The notes: generated by a model not told the origin, from the sequence alone. Shown: positions 23,701 through 32,784, numbered from the stretch's first letter. The stretch: 64,000 nucleotides of DNA from Sceloporus undulatus (GCF_019175285.1 NC_056522.1:34906193-34970192); one strand, 5' to 3'. A program made the numbers and translations.

Positions 23701-26700
23701 TTGGTGGCTGTGCAAGGGTGGTATCCTAATCAGACTTGCACAACCAAGTGCTAAACTATTGCACAAACAATTGAGCTGTCTAGAAGACTGCAGAAGTGCA
23801 ATTCTCAGAAATGAGTGAAGAGTTCAATCCACTGTTTTTCTACTTAGCAACAGATACCCAGTACCACCTGTTGCATGACTACAGTGGTACCCCGGGATAC
23901 GAATTGATCGCGTTACGAAATTTCCGGGGTACGAAAAAGTTAGCTTGGAAAAAACTGTTCCAGGTAACGAAAGATTTTTCGGGTTACGAAATTTTTTTCG
24001 GTGTGTTTCGGCGCTTTTTGGCACGAAATTTAAAAGCCGCGGCTTTCCAGCGCTAGCGGAAAGCCTTTTTTCGGGTTGCGAAATCTTTCGGGTTACGAAC
24101 GGCGCCGCGGAACGAATTAAATTCGTAACCCGGGGTACCACTGTAGTTGTATACAGTGGTACCTCGGGTTACGAAATTAATTCGTTCCGCGGCTAATTTC
24201 GTAACCCGAAAAACCTTCGTAACCCGAATTGCCATAGGCGCTAATGGAAAAAAAGCCGCGGCTCTGCCGCGGCTCCATTTAAAACAGCGCCAGGGTTTTT
24301 TCGTAACCCGAAAAAACCTTCGTAACCCGAAACAATAAATCCCTATGGGATTTATTCGTATCCCGAAAAATTCGTAACCTGGGTAATTCGTATCCCGAGG
24401 TACCACTGTAATGACAATTCAGTGCAGCTATGATGGAGTAACTTTACAGTATACACTTGGTAAATAGAAACCCAGCTAATGACTGCTCCCAGGAACCATT
24501 ATTTGAATACTGAGCACACTAGAACTCTAGCTGGTGACAGTTATTAAACATTTCAACCAACTCCAAAAAAAAAAAAATCTTTTGCCAATCCTTCATTTAG
24601 CTCAAATTTCTGCTGTCACATTATACATTCTGTAGAGATGTAATATTTGTGCTATGGCAGCTTAAGTGCATGCCACCAAATATATCCCACCCTTTAGAAA
24701 GCATGGCAGGAGAATGAACTGAAATCCCTGCCCCCCTGGCTACATGAGTTCTTACGTTCCAGTCTATACTCTCTCTCTTTTAGGGCTCTCTCCCTCTCTT
24801 GCAGCTGCTGCTCCTTTAGTTTCAGCTCATTCACCGGCGTTCCAGAAAGCCTTTCAACTTTATCTTGTTCTCCTGACCGTCGTCCCCTTCTCTCCAAGAT
24901 TCTCCCTTGCTCCTCAGATACCAAATCCGCTATCAAAGTGTTCTGCAGGATTTCTTCAACTGAAGGCCGACAGTAATCCTTGAAATCAGAATGACACATA
25001 ACATTAAGGTACAGAATTGTTGTATTTAAAGAGCCACAATAACTTAGGTGGGAGGAAGAAATAATTTTGGGATCCAATGGCTGCACACTATCCACATTTA
25101 TCTGGATTTTGTTTGACAGTTACCATTTGTGATGCATCAAAGGCTAATCTAGATGGGGTCATACCAAAACACTTTCTAAAGAAGGCTTTGTGGGACAACA
25201 AGTCCAGAATAAAGGTGGTAACTCCTTTGTACAGACCCATGGCTAGAACACTTTGTATCTCTAAGAAGTCACTTTACCTTTAGGTTCAGCATCTTTGTGA
25301 TGAGTTCGTTTAGCTGATCTGAGTAACGATATGGGATTCGTCTGAATTTTCCTTCCCTTATTTTTTCTGCTAACTCTTTTTGGTTAAAGGCAGTAAATGG
25401 AGGCCTGGAAAGAGTTTATGAAAATCATCATCAGCTTGACCCATCTACATACAATGGGTTTCAATTTTTAAAAAGTCGTATTTGTAGAACATTTTGGTGC
25501 TTGCTTTAATTCTAATTGCTGGGTTTCTCAAGTACAGTGTGCCCACGTCATACGCGGGTGCATTGTACACAGCTTCAGCATACCGTGAAAGCTGCGCTGG
25601 AAGAAGCCTCAGCGCTTTTTAATGGGGCTCGAGCATACACGGAATTCCCATTACACGGGGTGTGTGTGTGTGTGTGTGTCCGAAACGGTCCCCTGCTAAA
25701 GGAAAGGGCCCACTGTATGACTAGACTGAGATGTAGCTTACTACTACTTCAGAAAACCTGCCTAGAAGCTTTTTGTGAGTATTATACACTTACGACAATG
25801 CACACAACTCATATAGAAGACATCCTAGAGACCAGATATCAGATTTTTCATTGTAGGACATGCGGTTTATTTGTTCCTAAGAGAGAAAACAAGTCTTAAA
25901 TTTGGCATGCTTTGCTGATATCTACATACAAATTAGAAGAAATACTGCCACAGAAAATTCACAGAAAGTTTACTAGTTAAAAAACAATATACATTATGAA
26001 TAATATTTCATTCTAAATAGGATTGGAGCCAAACATAGGGGCTATGCAGACTTTTCAGCCAGATCAACCACATGCTGCGTCCCCGATCTGGCCTTTCCAG
26101 GATACGAAAAGGAGCCGCTAAAAGTGGCTCCTTTTTGTGTCCTGGAAAGTGCACGATAGCTGCTGCACCATGGCACTCCTTCAGTGTGGCGTCATCCGGA
26201 CAGAGTGCCGGAGGAATGCTGTGTGGAATAGTGCACAGAGATATGGCACCCTGGGGCATAGCTGGGGCATGCGTTGTAGAGACGCTATGCCCTGACTCTG
26301 CCCCTAGGCCAGCCCAAAGTGCCAGTCTGCACAGGGCCTTAGTCACATTTAGAGTACACACATTGAAATCATTGTCTAACATAAGTCCCATCATACTTGG
26401 TCATTAACTACTCTAAATGTGAATCTCAAAAGTTACAGGTTCATAAATCTGCCTTACAATCTCATAAATATTGAATAAGATGCCAGCCATACTATTTAAA
26501 TAATTCGGGGCATTACTGAAAATCCATGCATCTCTGTTCAGCTTCCTTTAGCCATGTGAAACACTAGGTTTTATTAAGCATACAAACCAACACAGCATAC
26601 ATTCAGTTTTATTCACTAGCTACTAATCAAACACATTAAACCTGAAATACTAGATTTTATAAAATACTACATTTTATAAAGCACGTAAATTAAAAGAGCA

Positions 26701-29700
26701 TTGTTCGCTAACTACAAGTCAAACAAGTTAAACTAGAATAGGTTAAATTTTAAAGTACTGGGAAATGCTCAAATACTGACATTACAGATTTTTGTTTTGA
26801 TACTTACCGGAGACATGTAGTATGGTGTACCAACGAATGTTTTGGCAAAACTAGTGTCATGGTGAAGAATCCTAGCAAGGCCAAAGTCACCCAGCTTCAC
26901 ATTTTTCTTTCCATCAAGGAAGATATTTGCTGGCTTTAGGTCCCGATGAAGGACAGTGTGACCCCCATCACTTCGCCTATGACACTCCTTCAAGGCCAAG
27001 GTCAACTGAGTAAGAACTCGAAGGACAAAATTCTCATCCAGATAGTGCCTTTTGAAAGAGGAAGATGTTACCTTTAACCTAAAATCCATATCTGATTCTA
27101 ACAGTTCCCAAGATTCTAGTACTGTATACATTCTTTCCTAATTTGATGATCTCTAGATATGATGTGATTGGCCATTTTGAGAGCTGAAGTCTAAAACAGC
27201 TCAATCCAAGTGTCTTTATGGCTAATGTTCAGGCACTCTGAGACTTGACAGTCCAAATATCTGGCAGTTTGGAAAACACTGCACTATAGTATACAAGCCC
27301 TCCCACTCCATAAATCTTTCTGTGACTGAAACCTACAAATAGCAAGTTAAAGTTTAACCTTTTGGCTTGGCATCTTAGTCAAACTCTGGTGTCCTTGAGA
27401 CTTTCTGCCTCTTGGACTTGGAAGAGAAAGGGGTTGCTCCCAGTTGGGCCAGAGTAAAGAGACAGTAAAAACAGATGAAACATTTGTTGTTTCTAATTGC
27501 TTCTGAACTACAGGTACTCAAGAGAAAAATTCCACTTCATCCTCTTCACCACTTCAGCAAGAGCACACAATATGGGAGAGGCACAGTCCTGACCAACCTG
27601 CATGGAAACTTTGATAAGATAACAAAGAGTGGGAATCTCTCTTGCAGGTTATCACATTCAAACCACCTCATAAAACAGAAAATCTTTTGTCTCCCTGATA
27701 AAGCAATAGAAAAGTTTAGAATCAGCAGGAGCGTCTCCCATTCTTTATCTTCTGCAAACCATGCAAGGCAAGAGTAACTGGCTGCTCCAAGCCCTCTGGC
27801 AAGCAGAGTTGAACTGGGAGAAAATAAGCAATTTCCTATAGTAGTAGTATACTTTGGAGAAAACACTTGCTTTCTTCCCTTTTTCACTGATAACTTGGAA
27901 TGGCTCCTTAGGCCTTCTGGGAATCCTTGTTATCAGAAGGCCATGATCCCCCCCCCCACTTGTTATGCCAGTACCTGTAAGCAAAATTACAGATACCAGG
28001 TAATCCTCGTTCTATTCTCTCCACTCTCCTTAAGCACCAAGGATTTCCCACAGATAGAAGGCAACAGAAAGCACCCAACATTACTTCAATACTCACAGGG
28101 CTTCATCAGTTGAAAGTAATGCATAGTATAGGAAAAATGAAGTGCCAAACTAAAGATTCCACTTAATCTATACTCCATCTTTCTCCCACAGTGGCTCACA
28201 TCTTGTCCAGCTTAGCACAGATGAGACATTTTAGTTCTCACAAAGGCGGACTGCATCTTTATTGCTGTGCCAGAGCCAACCTAGAGCCCTGCAGGATGGC
28301 TGAACCCTATTTTTTAATTTACTCTTTGTAGCTAAAGCTAACGATAGAGCTTTCCCACCTGCTCATTCCTCCAAGTTTCCCCCTGTTTCTCTTAGACTGT
28401 AAGAATGAGGGCACACTGAATATCTTATGAGTGGTCTTTGTAATTTGCTTTGGTATTCCCCTTTTTTAGCTGGAGAACCAAGTAAAAATGCTTTAAATGT
28501 TATGATCTAAAGCTCTGAAAGTGTCAGTACTAGAATATGAAATTAAAAGGCTGCCTAAATCTCTGTCACTGGACCTAATTGCCTTACAGACACCCTACAA
28601 GCTACATTCTCAAATTTACAAATCTGTGTACAGTTTTCACTACACTGAATTGTTTAAGGCTAAAGCCCTGTATCTGTGGTCTTTGGGCTATTAGAAAGAC
28701 AGTATAGGACTGAAACCTGTGAGGTGTAGAATCCAAAGCATCTGTCATAGTTTATTCCTTTGCAGTGCAGACCTAAAAGTGTCTTCTCTAGAAATAACTA
28801 CAACATTTAAAAATCCACTGGCCTGCGCATCCTGAGGACTCTGTCAGTTATTTGCCATGTTGTAACTTCCCACTGGATGCATTTTGCAGAAAAATAGCAA
28901 GTTGTCTTGGCTTCTGTATACTGCCATATGTTGTCAAAAGGCAACAAGCATTTTATCAGAGCGCTTTCATGGCTGGCATCCATAGTTTTTTGTGGGTTTT
29001 TCGGGCTATGTGACCATGTTCTAGAAGAGTTTATTCCTGATGTTTCGCCAGCGAAACATCAGGAATAAACTCTTCTAGAACATGGCCACATAGCCCGAAA
29101 AACTCACAAAAAACTAATTTTATCAGAATTCAGATAGAAATATTTGATTGAAATGGCCATCACCCAGTCATTTTCATATATCCCCACAACAGAAGAGGGC
29201 AGGAAAACTTCACAATTATTGGTGATTTATGACTTAATGTGCATGTGTTCAGGGCTAATAAATTAGTCATTATAGAACCAAGAAGTTATTTGCAAACATC
29301 AGGATAAATAAAAAGAGGTCTACAACCTTTCTTTTGTGCATTTTGCAATAAGTGAAGACAAGTCTCCACCTTCACAAAATTCCATCACAATATAAAGCAT
29401 TGTATTTGTCCTGTCGATTATACGATCATAATATCGGACTATGTTTGGATGCTTCAGCTCACGGAGCAAGTTCACTTCAGAAACAAGCATTTGCTTTTCA
29501 GATTCTGTCATAGATCCATAATCAAGTTCTTTCCAGACCAAGACCTAGAGAAAAAAACAGGAAAAAACCCACACCACTAAACAAAGTATATTATTAAGAA
29601 GTTGGTTAAACAAGTTCTTGGCTAAGTTTGAAAGAAACTCAGCAGTGGCATCGTACTTTGAATTAAAAATGACCAAACTATGCGTCATCTGCAGCCCTTT

Positions 29701-31012
29701 GCTGCTGCAACATTAAGGGCTTCACATCTCCTTTTATTAGCGCAGTGGTTAAAAAGCAGCTTTGTTATCAGAGATCTCACTCATGAAGGATCTTTCCCAC
29801 GATGAGCAAGCGAACACACTCAAATCTGTAGGTTCCTACCAGAAGGTCTGGTTAGGATTATCTTATCAACAGGAGTGTCAACGTTGTTATGTCACAAAAT
29901 ATGTGACAGCATGTGATCCAGGTTGAAATGGACCATTTTCTTGTAGCAGGGACTGAACAACAGAAGCAAACACCAGTGCAACCCAGTGTCCTGCATGTAA
30001 GTCTAGAACAGTGGTTCCAACCTGTGGGTCAGGACCCCTTTTGGGGTCCCCTTCACAGGGGGGCCTAAGACCATCGGAAAACACATATTTGCATGTGGCA
30101 ATGAAAATAACTGTATGGTTGGGGGTCACCACAACAGGAGGAACTGCATTAAAGGGTCGTGGCATTAAGAAGGTTGGGAACCACTGGCCTAGAAGATCTC
30201 TCCAACATTTCTATGCCCAAGGTGACCTTTGGCGTTTCTGTCACATGGAGCACATGGTCACAGGTAGAAGTTGTGAGGCATGACTAGCCACAAAAAGCTA
30301 TTTATTGTGGCACCAGAGCTCTCTGACAGAGAAGGCTCAATGTCTCACAAAACTACAGTTCCCAGGATTCCCTAGCATTGAGCCAGGGCAGTTAAAGTGG
30401 TCTCAAACTGGAATATTTCTGCAGTGTGTTTTGGACCAGTAAAGGAAGAACTGTTGCCGTGTGCCTTGCAGTAGTTTCTGACTGATGTCAACCGTGTCAC
30501 AGGGTTTGCTCACAGGGGGCTTGCCATTGCCTTCCCCTGAGGCTGAGAGAGTGTGCTTCAAGGAGCGCATAGAAGACACGCTTAATGTTGAAAAGGTTTT
30601 GTAGGAACAAGGGACGAAAGAAAAGAAGGCATTATTGTCCCAGGCTCCATCTGGGTGCAAAGCACACTTCCCAGTAGGGAGAGCCAGGGGGAATTTACAG
30701 TATATCCTGCTTTCAGTATTTGTCAGCTGCTCTGAGTCCCAGTTTTGGGGAAAGGATACCAATAAATACAACAATAGTAATAATAATAATAGGGCTCTAA
30801 AGGGAAACGTGCCAAGGACCGGGCCTCCTCAGGGCTGGCCTACTCGACCTCTGAGGGCACTCTGCACATGCTCAGAGGCGCCCTTGCCTCCCCCTCCTCC
30901 TCCTGGGTTCCCTTACCTTGCCGTCCGCCTTCCGCCGCACCTTCTGGCACCTGCCATAGGACCCGGCGCCGATGGTGAGGAGGACGTCGTAATCCTCGGG
31001 GCGACTCGGCAT
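17500..31012 (-). CDS. NEK2: NEK2 serine/threonine kinase, nine coding exons (gene-level entry)
   Basis: NIMA-related kinase 2, a centrosomal cell-cycle kinase that promotes centrosome disjunction at G2/M by phosphorylating linker proteins such as C-Nap1 and rootletin. Joining nine exons (30917-31012, 29327-29544, 26808-27048, 25794-25876, 25278-25404, 24756-24978, 23325-23379, 22849-22919, 17500-17726) gives 1341 nt in one frame, 446 residues plus stop; human NEK2A has 445. Visible landmarks: glycine loop GAGSYG near residues 15-20, catalytic K37, HRDLKPAN with D141, DFG 159-161, activation-loop T175 and T179, APE-region SPEQ, kinase domain to about 271, leucine-zipper coiled coil about 306-365, PP1-docking KVQF 384-387, KEN box 392-394, and terminal MR (APC/C recruitment in human NEK2A). 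All introns are GT-AG and all phases agree. No disabling change seen. The start is the only ATG matching the family N-terminus MPSR.EDY. Confidence 0.97.
18009..18251. mobile_element. TA-flanked MITE, GGTACCTCGGG family, copy a
   Basis: Starts CAGTGGTACCTCGGGATACG and ends ACCCGAGGCACCACTG, flanked by TA duplications (18007-18008, 18252-18253). The interior repeats GGGTTACGAA many times. Tc1/mariner or pogo-type non-autonomous element. Confidence 0.75.
22587..22592 (-). terminator. Candidate poly(A) signal for NEK2B-like transcript
   Basis: AATAAA on the minus strand inside intron 8, about 220 nt past the read-through stop. Its position fits alternative polyadenylation, but AATAAA is common in AT-rich DNA. 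Confidence 0.35.
22811..22919 (-). CDS. NEK2: NEK2B-like alternative 3' end (exon 8 read-through)
   Basis: If the exon 8 donor is not used, the frame runs on as [12 protein letters not shown] and stops at TGA 22811-22813. This gives a 383-residue protein lacking KVQF, KEN and MR. Human NEK2B, 384 residues, is known to arise by the same route with an intronic poly(A) site. An AATAAA lies on this strand about 220 nt downstream at 22587-22592. The reading frame is seen; use of this form is inferred. Confidence 0.55.
22849..22919 (-). CDS. NEK2: NEK2 exon 8 (short)
   Basis: A 71-nt exon coding the end of R348 and [18 protein letters not shown] to TCP (371) plus one base. It matches the human stretch AENLLKNYSLLKERKFLSL. 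Acceptor AAACAG|GGCT, donor CCAG|GTATGAG. Missing from any simple ORF view because it is so short. Without it, exons 7 and 9 do not join in frame. Confidence 0.92.
23325..23379 (-). CDS. NEK2: NEK2 exon 7 (short)
   Basis: A 55-nt exon coding [18 protein letters not shown] plus two bases of R348, continuing the coiled coil. Acceptor TTCCAG|AGCG; the exon 6 base C plus AG makes CAG (Gln), as in human. Donor CTAG|GTCTGT is weak, but translation beyond it leaves the family sequence at once, and exon 8 restores it with the required G. Confidence 0.92.
23882..24143. mobile_element. TA-flanked MITE, GGTACCTCGGG family, copy b
   Basis: CAGTGGTACCCCGGGATACG to CCCGGGGTACCACTG with TA on both sides, in NEK2 intron 6. 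Lies 10 bp from copy c. Confidence 0.75.
24154..24408. mobile_element. TA-flanked MITE, GGTACCTCGGG family, copy c
   Basis: CAGTGGTACCTCGGGTTACG to TCCCGAGGTACCACTG with TA on both sides (24152-24153, 24409-24410). Opposite orientation to copy b, judged by the internal GCCGCGGAACGAATTAA segment. Confidence 0.75.
24756..24978 (-). CDS. NEK2: NEK2 exon 6
   Basis: Codes [11 protein letters not shown] (end of the kinase domain) then a charged linker and the start of the coiled coil ([20 protein letters not shown]), residues 256-329 plus one base. Acceptor TTTCAAG|GAT, donor GGAAC|GTAAG. The heptad leucines match the known NEK2 leucine zipper that drives dimerisation. Confidence 0.95.
25278..25404 (-). 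CDS. NEK2: NEK2 exon 5
   Basis: Codes [15 protein letters not shown] to ITKMLNLK, residues 213-255, the C-lobe helices of the kinase. Acceptor TTCCAG|GCC, donor AAG|GTAAAG, ending on a codon. 127 nt. Confidence 0.96.
25535..25715. mobile_element. TA-flanked MITE, CAGTGTGCCCACG family
   Basis: CAGTGTGCCCACGTCATACG at the left and GGGCCCACTG at the right, with TA flanks (25533-25534, 25716-25717). A (GT)n run lies inside at about 25661-25679. In NEK2 intron 4. A relative is embedded at about 59555-59735. Confidence 0.65.
25794..25876 (-). CDS. NEK2: NEK2 exon 4
   Basis: An 83-nt exon coding [18 protein letters not shown] and on to CAL, residues 186-212 plus two bases of codon 213. It completes the SPEQ (APE-equivalent) motif and the alpha-F helix aspartate D in DIWSLG. 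Acceptor TTAG|GAAC, donor TGTC|GTAAGTG. Joined to exon 5 the split codon becomes TCG (Ser), where human has Met. Confidence 0.95.
26038..26338. mobile_element. Hairpin-bearing element related in style to the GC-rich family
   Basis: Inverted ends GGGGCTATGCAGAC and GTCTGCACAGGGCC, with a strong internal hairpin CTTTCCAGGATACG to CTGGAAAG enclosing GGAGCCGC..GTGGCTCC. Flanking triplets ATA and TTA differ by one base. In NEK2 intron 3. Possibly a distant cousin of the element at 471-1007. Confidence 0.55.
26808..27048 (-). CDS. NEK2: NEK2 exon 3
   Basis: Codes the end of R105 to P185: catalytic loop HRDLKPAN (D141), DFG (D159) and the activation segment with T175, T179 and GTPYYMSP. Acceptor CAAAAG|GCAC, donor CCG|GTAAGTA. 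This is the core of the kinase and is fully intact. Confidence 0.97.
27049..29326 (-). other. NEK2 intron 2
   Basis: About 2.3 kb. Holds a CR1/L2-like 3' end fragment (about 28335-28500, with AGACTGTAAGAATGAGGGCA) and the Penelope-related palindrome at 28984-29115. No other exon seen. Confidence 0.85.
28961..29117. mobile_element. Penelope-like element end, inverted duplicate (palindrome)
   Basis: Two 65-bp arms, 28984-29048 and 29051-29115, mirror each other with about two mismatches around a 2-bp centre. The arm sequence (TTTTTCGGGCTATGTG, TTCCTGATGTTTCGCC) is the same as the terminal part of the Penelope-like element at 34153. Extra terminal sequence GCTTTCATGGCTGGCATCC is on the left side only. 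Confidence 0.65.
29327..29544 (-). CDS. NEK2: NEK2 exon 2
   Basis: Codes residues 33-104 plus two bases of R105. Starts [10 protein letters not shown], so catalytic lysine K37 is here, followed by the alpha-C helix region and the hinge [11 protein letters not shown]. Acceptor is CTCTAG|GTC. The donor is the weak sequence AAAG|GTTGTA, chosen because exon 3 supplies the missing G and the family sequence (KERxYLD) is then restored. Reading past the donor meets a stop after one codon. Confidence 0.94.
30009..30186. mobile_element. SPIN/URR1-like hAT non-autonomous transposon
   Basis: 178 bp with ends CAGTGGTTCCAACCTG and AGGTTGGGAACCACTG. Flanked by an 8-bp target duplication GTCTAGAA / GCCTAGAA (one difference) that fits the hAT nTnnnnAn preference. 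The interior (GGGGGTCACCACAACAGG, CTAAGACCATCGGAAAACAC) matches my memory of the SPIN/URR1 hAT consensus. SPIN elements are known for horizontal transfer among tetrapods, including lizards. Confidence 0.8.
30320..30440. mobile_element. hAT-type MITE half (CTGCAGTGTGTTTTGG family)
   Basis: ACTACAGTTCCCAGGATTCC, GAGCCAGGGCAGTTAAAG and the terminus TTTCTGCAGTGTGTTTTGGA; right half of the element seen complete at 35664-35883. Confidence 0.65.
30917..31012 (-). CDS. NEK2: NEK2 exon 1 (coding part)
   Basis: Codes residues 1-32, [12 protein letters not shown] to RRKADGK, holding the glycine-rich ATP loop GAGSYG. It ends exactly on a codon (phase 0) at the donor AAG|GTAAGG. The exon lies in a GC-rich, CpG-containing stretch continuous with the promoter. 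The ATG at 31012-31010 matches the family start. Confidence 0.96.
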
Positions 31013-31270
31013 AGCCCTCTTCGGAGGAAGAAACCAACCCAAACCAAGACAAACCAACAAACACCTCGCTTCGCCCCCAGTGGACGTTTAAAAGACGCCG
31101 CGCTGGACGCTGATTGGTCAGTCGTTCGGCCACGCCCACTCCCGTCTTCCCGCTCTCTGATTGGCTCCCCCGGACGCTAGGCAACCGCGGCCAACGGCGC
31201 TTCAAGGGCGGCGCGAAAAAAGCCGCCTCTCGTCGCCACGCCCACCTCCCCGCGCTCTGATTGGCTCACC
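31013..31270 (-). promoter_or_regulatory. NEK2: NEK2 promoter and 5' UTR, GC-rich with CCAAT and CDE/CHR-like sites
   Basis: GC- and CpG-rich stretch just upstream of the ATG. On the minus strand three CCAAT boxes read at 31113-31117, 31160-31164 and 31260-31264 (seen as ATTGG on +). A CHR-like TTTAAA sits at 31087-31092, directly preceded on the minus strand by GCGGCG, the layout of CDE/CHR cell-cycle promoters. CACGCCC Sp/KLF-type boxes occur at about 31131 and 31238. No TATA box is obvious. NF-Y plus CHR control is established for many G2/M genes; binding here is inferred. Confidence 0.6.
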
Positions 31271-31349
31271 GGTTGCCACTCAAAAATACGTCACGAGGGG
31301 GAAAAGGCGGGACAAAATGATATTTAAAAAAATCAGTAAGGTTACTTCC

Positions 31350-31640
31350 GCTTTGAGGGCCCTTGAACAGGGAATTATGGGAGTTGTAGTTTGTTTGGGC
31401 ACCAGAGGTCTCTCTGACAGACACAAGCCTAAAATGTCTCACGAAACTACAAACTACAGTTAAAGCGGTCTCAAACTGGATTGTTTCTGTACTGAGCCTT
31501 ATTCCCAACGTAACTTCACTGCATTAAAACTCTGCTCTGGTGGCACAATAAACTACAGTTCCCAGGATTCCCTAGCACTGAGCCAGGGCAGTTAAAGCAG
31601 TCTCAAACTGGGTTATTTCTGCAGTGTGTTTCAGCCCTTG
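31350..31640. mobile_element. hAT-type MITE pieces, two in a row
   Basis: Two tandem partial copies (about 31350-31493 and 31525-31640) of the CTGCAGTGTG family. Each has CTACAAACTACAG or CTACAGTTCCCAGG and GTTAAAGC.GTCTCAAACTGG. They lie directly upstream of the NEK2 promoter. Confidence 0.6.
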
Positions 31641-31785
31641 GATGGTGAATTCTTCCTAGGGTGCATCCACACTGGAGAAATAACCTGGTTTGGAAGCTCT
31701 TTAACTCTTTGTCTGGTTCTCTGCTATGGAATTCTGGGAGCTGGAGTTTGTTGTGGGCCCAGAGCAGAGCGGAGCTGATGCCACT

Positions 31786-32125
31786 TTTCCCTCCATATTT
31801 GCTAGGGTTAGGGGCACAGGACCCCATGAATGTGGAAAAACAACAAATAACTGTAACACCATGTTTTTACCTGAGAGGAGACCTCTCTAGGAATCGCTAG
31901 GTCCTCCATGGCAACTCTCTGGTCAACATCTGCCAGATGACCATAGAGTTGTGCTGGAGGAGCCACAAAGGCCTAGTGGAGTGTTCTCTCTAGGAATTGC
32001 CAGGTCTTTCAGTGCAACCTTTAGTTAAAGTTGACCATAGAGTTGCACTGGAGGACCTTGAGATTCCTAGAGAGAACATATTAATCAAATCCACAAATAT
32101 CAAAGCTGCAAATATGGAGGGATAA
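31786..32125. mobile_element. MITE with CCCTCCATATTTGC ends
   Basis: TCCCTCCATATTTGCTAGG at the left and GCTGCAAATATGGAGGGA at the right, with repeated interior CTCTAGGAAT.GC.AGGTC segments. Resembles pogo/Tigger-type short elements. Confidence 0.6.
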
Positions 32126-32560
32126 TTGTACAATTAAAAGCATACAAAAATAGTACATTAAAATAGAATTAAATTACCTCAGTGGTTAAAACAAAATTAC
32201 ATATTAAAATATCAAATACTTTAAAAAGATAACAACTTGTTTAAAATACATTAAAACAATTATAGCACCCCAGGTCATTCTTTAAAAGTTTTATTGTTTC
32301 AAAAGCCTGTAGAAGAAGGAGTTCATTTGTTGGCAGAAGGTCATCAAGGAATAAAGATACACACACACACACACACTATATAGGTAGTGTGTATACACAC
32401 ACACACATATATATACTGTCTGAAGAGGAAGGTCTTCACCTGTCAGCAGAAGGCCATCAAGTGTGTGTGTGTGTAGAGAGAGAGAGAGGTCTTCACCTGT
32501 TGGGAGAAGGCCATGAAGGAATATATATGTGTGTGTGTGTTATATAAAGAGAGAGAGACA
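32126..32560 (-). repeat. Decayed LINE segment with triplicated 40-bp unit and CA/GT/GA/TA microsatellites
   Basis: Three copies of a unit like GGTCTTCACCTGTCAGCAG followed by AAGGCCATCAAG (about 32325, 32431, 32490) are separated by (CA)n, (TA)n, (GT)n and (GA)n tracts. The unit resembles reversed CR1/L2 sequence. Confidence 0.5.
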
Positions 32561-32564
32561 GAGG

Positions 32565-32784
32565 TGTTTATCAGACGAGCTCTTAAAGAGGTACTATTCC
32601 AGTGTGACTCCTCTAGCTGCCTCCTGTTGCATGCTGGGATTGGCAGTTTTAAGGAGGGGTATTTAGAATTCTCAGGCAGAGAAGTTCAGCTCCTTAAAAC
32701 TGCCAATCCCAGCATGCAACAGGAGGCTGCTAGAGGAGTCACACTGGAATAGTACCTCTTTAAGAGCATAGTGTGATAAACATC
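32565..32784. mobile_element. Long palindromic MITE 1
   Basis: Arms of about 73 bp (32583-32655 and 32690-32763) pair almost perfectly: GAGGTACTATTCCAGTGTGA against TCACACTGGAATAGTACCTC, and CTGCCTCCTGTTGCATGCTG against its complement. Outer ends TGTTTATCAGAC and GTGTGATAAACA. Confidence 0.75.

Larger units (their letters stand above)
29545..30916 (-). other. NEK2 intron 1
   Basis: About 1.4 kb. Contains the SPIN-like hAT (30009-30186), part of a hAT MITE (30320-30440) and an (AAT)n run near 30776-30790. Confidence 0.85.

Noticed and set aside
26769-27131. Separate short kinase gene
   Set aside because: It is exon 3 of NEK2 with intron sequence translated at both ends.
29887-30283. ORFs on both strands around 30.0-30.2 kb
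   Set aside because: They lie within the SPIN-like hAT element and have no coding features.
30635-31180. 181-codon plus-strand ORF over NEK2 exon 1
   Set aside because: It is antisense to NEK2 exon 1 and its CpG-rich promoter; low-complexity Pro/Arg composition.
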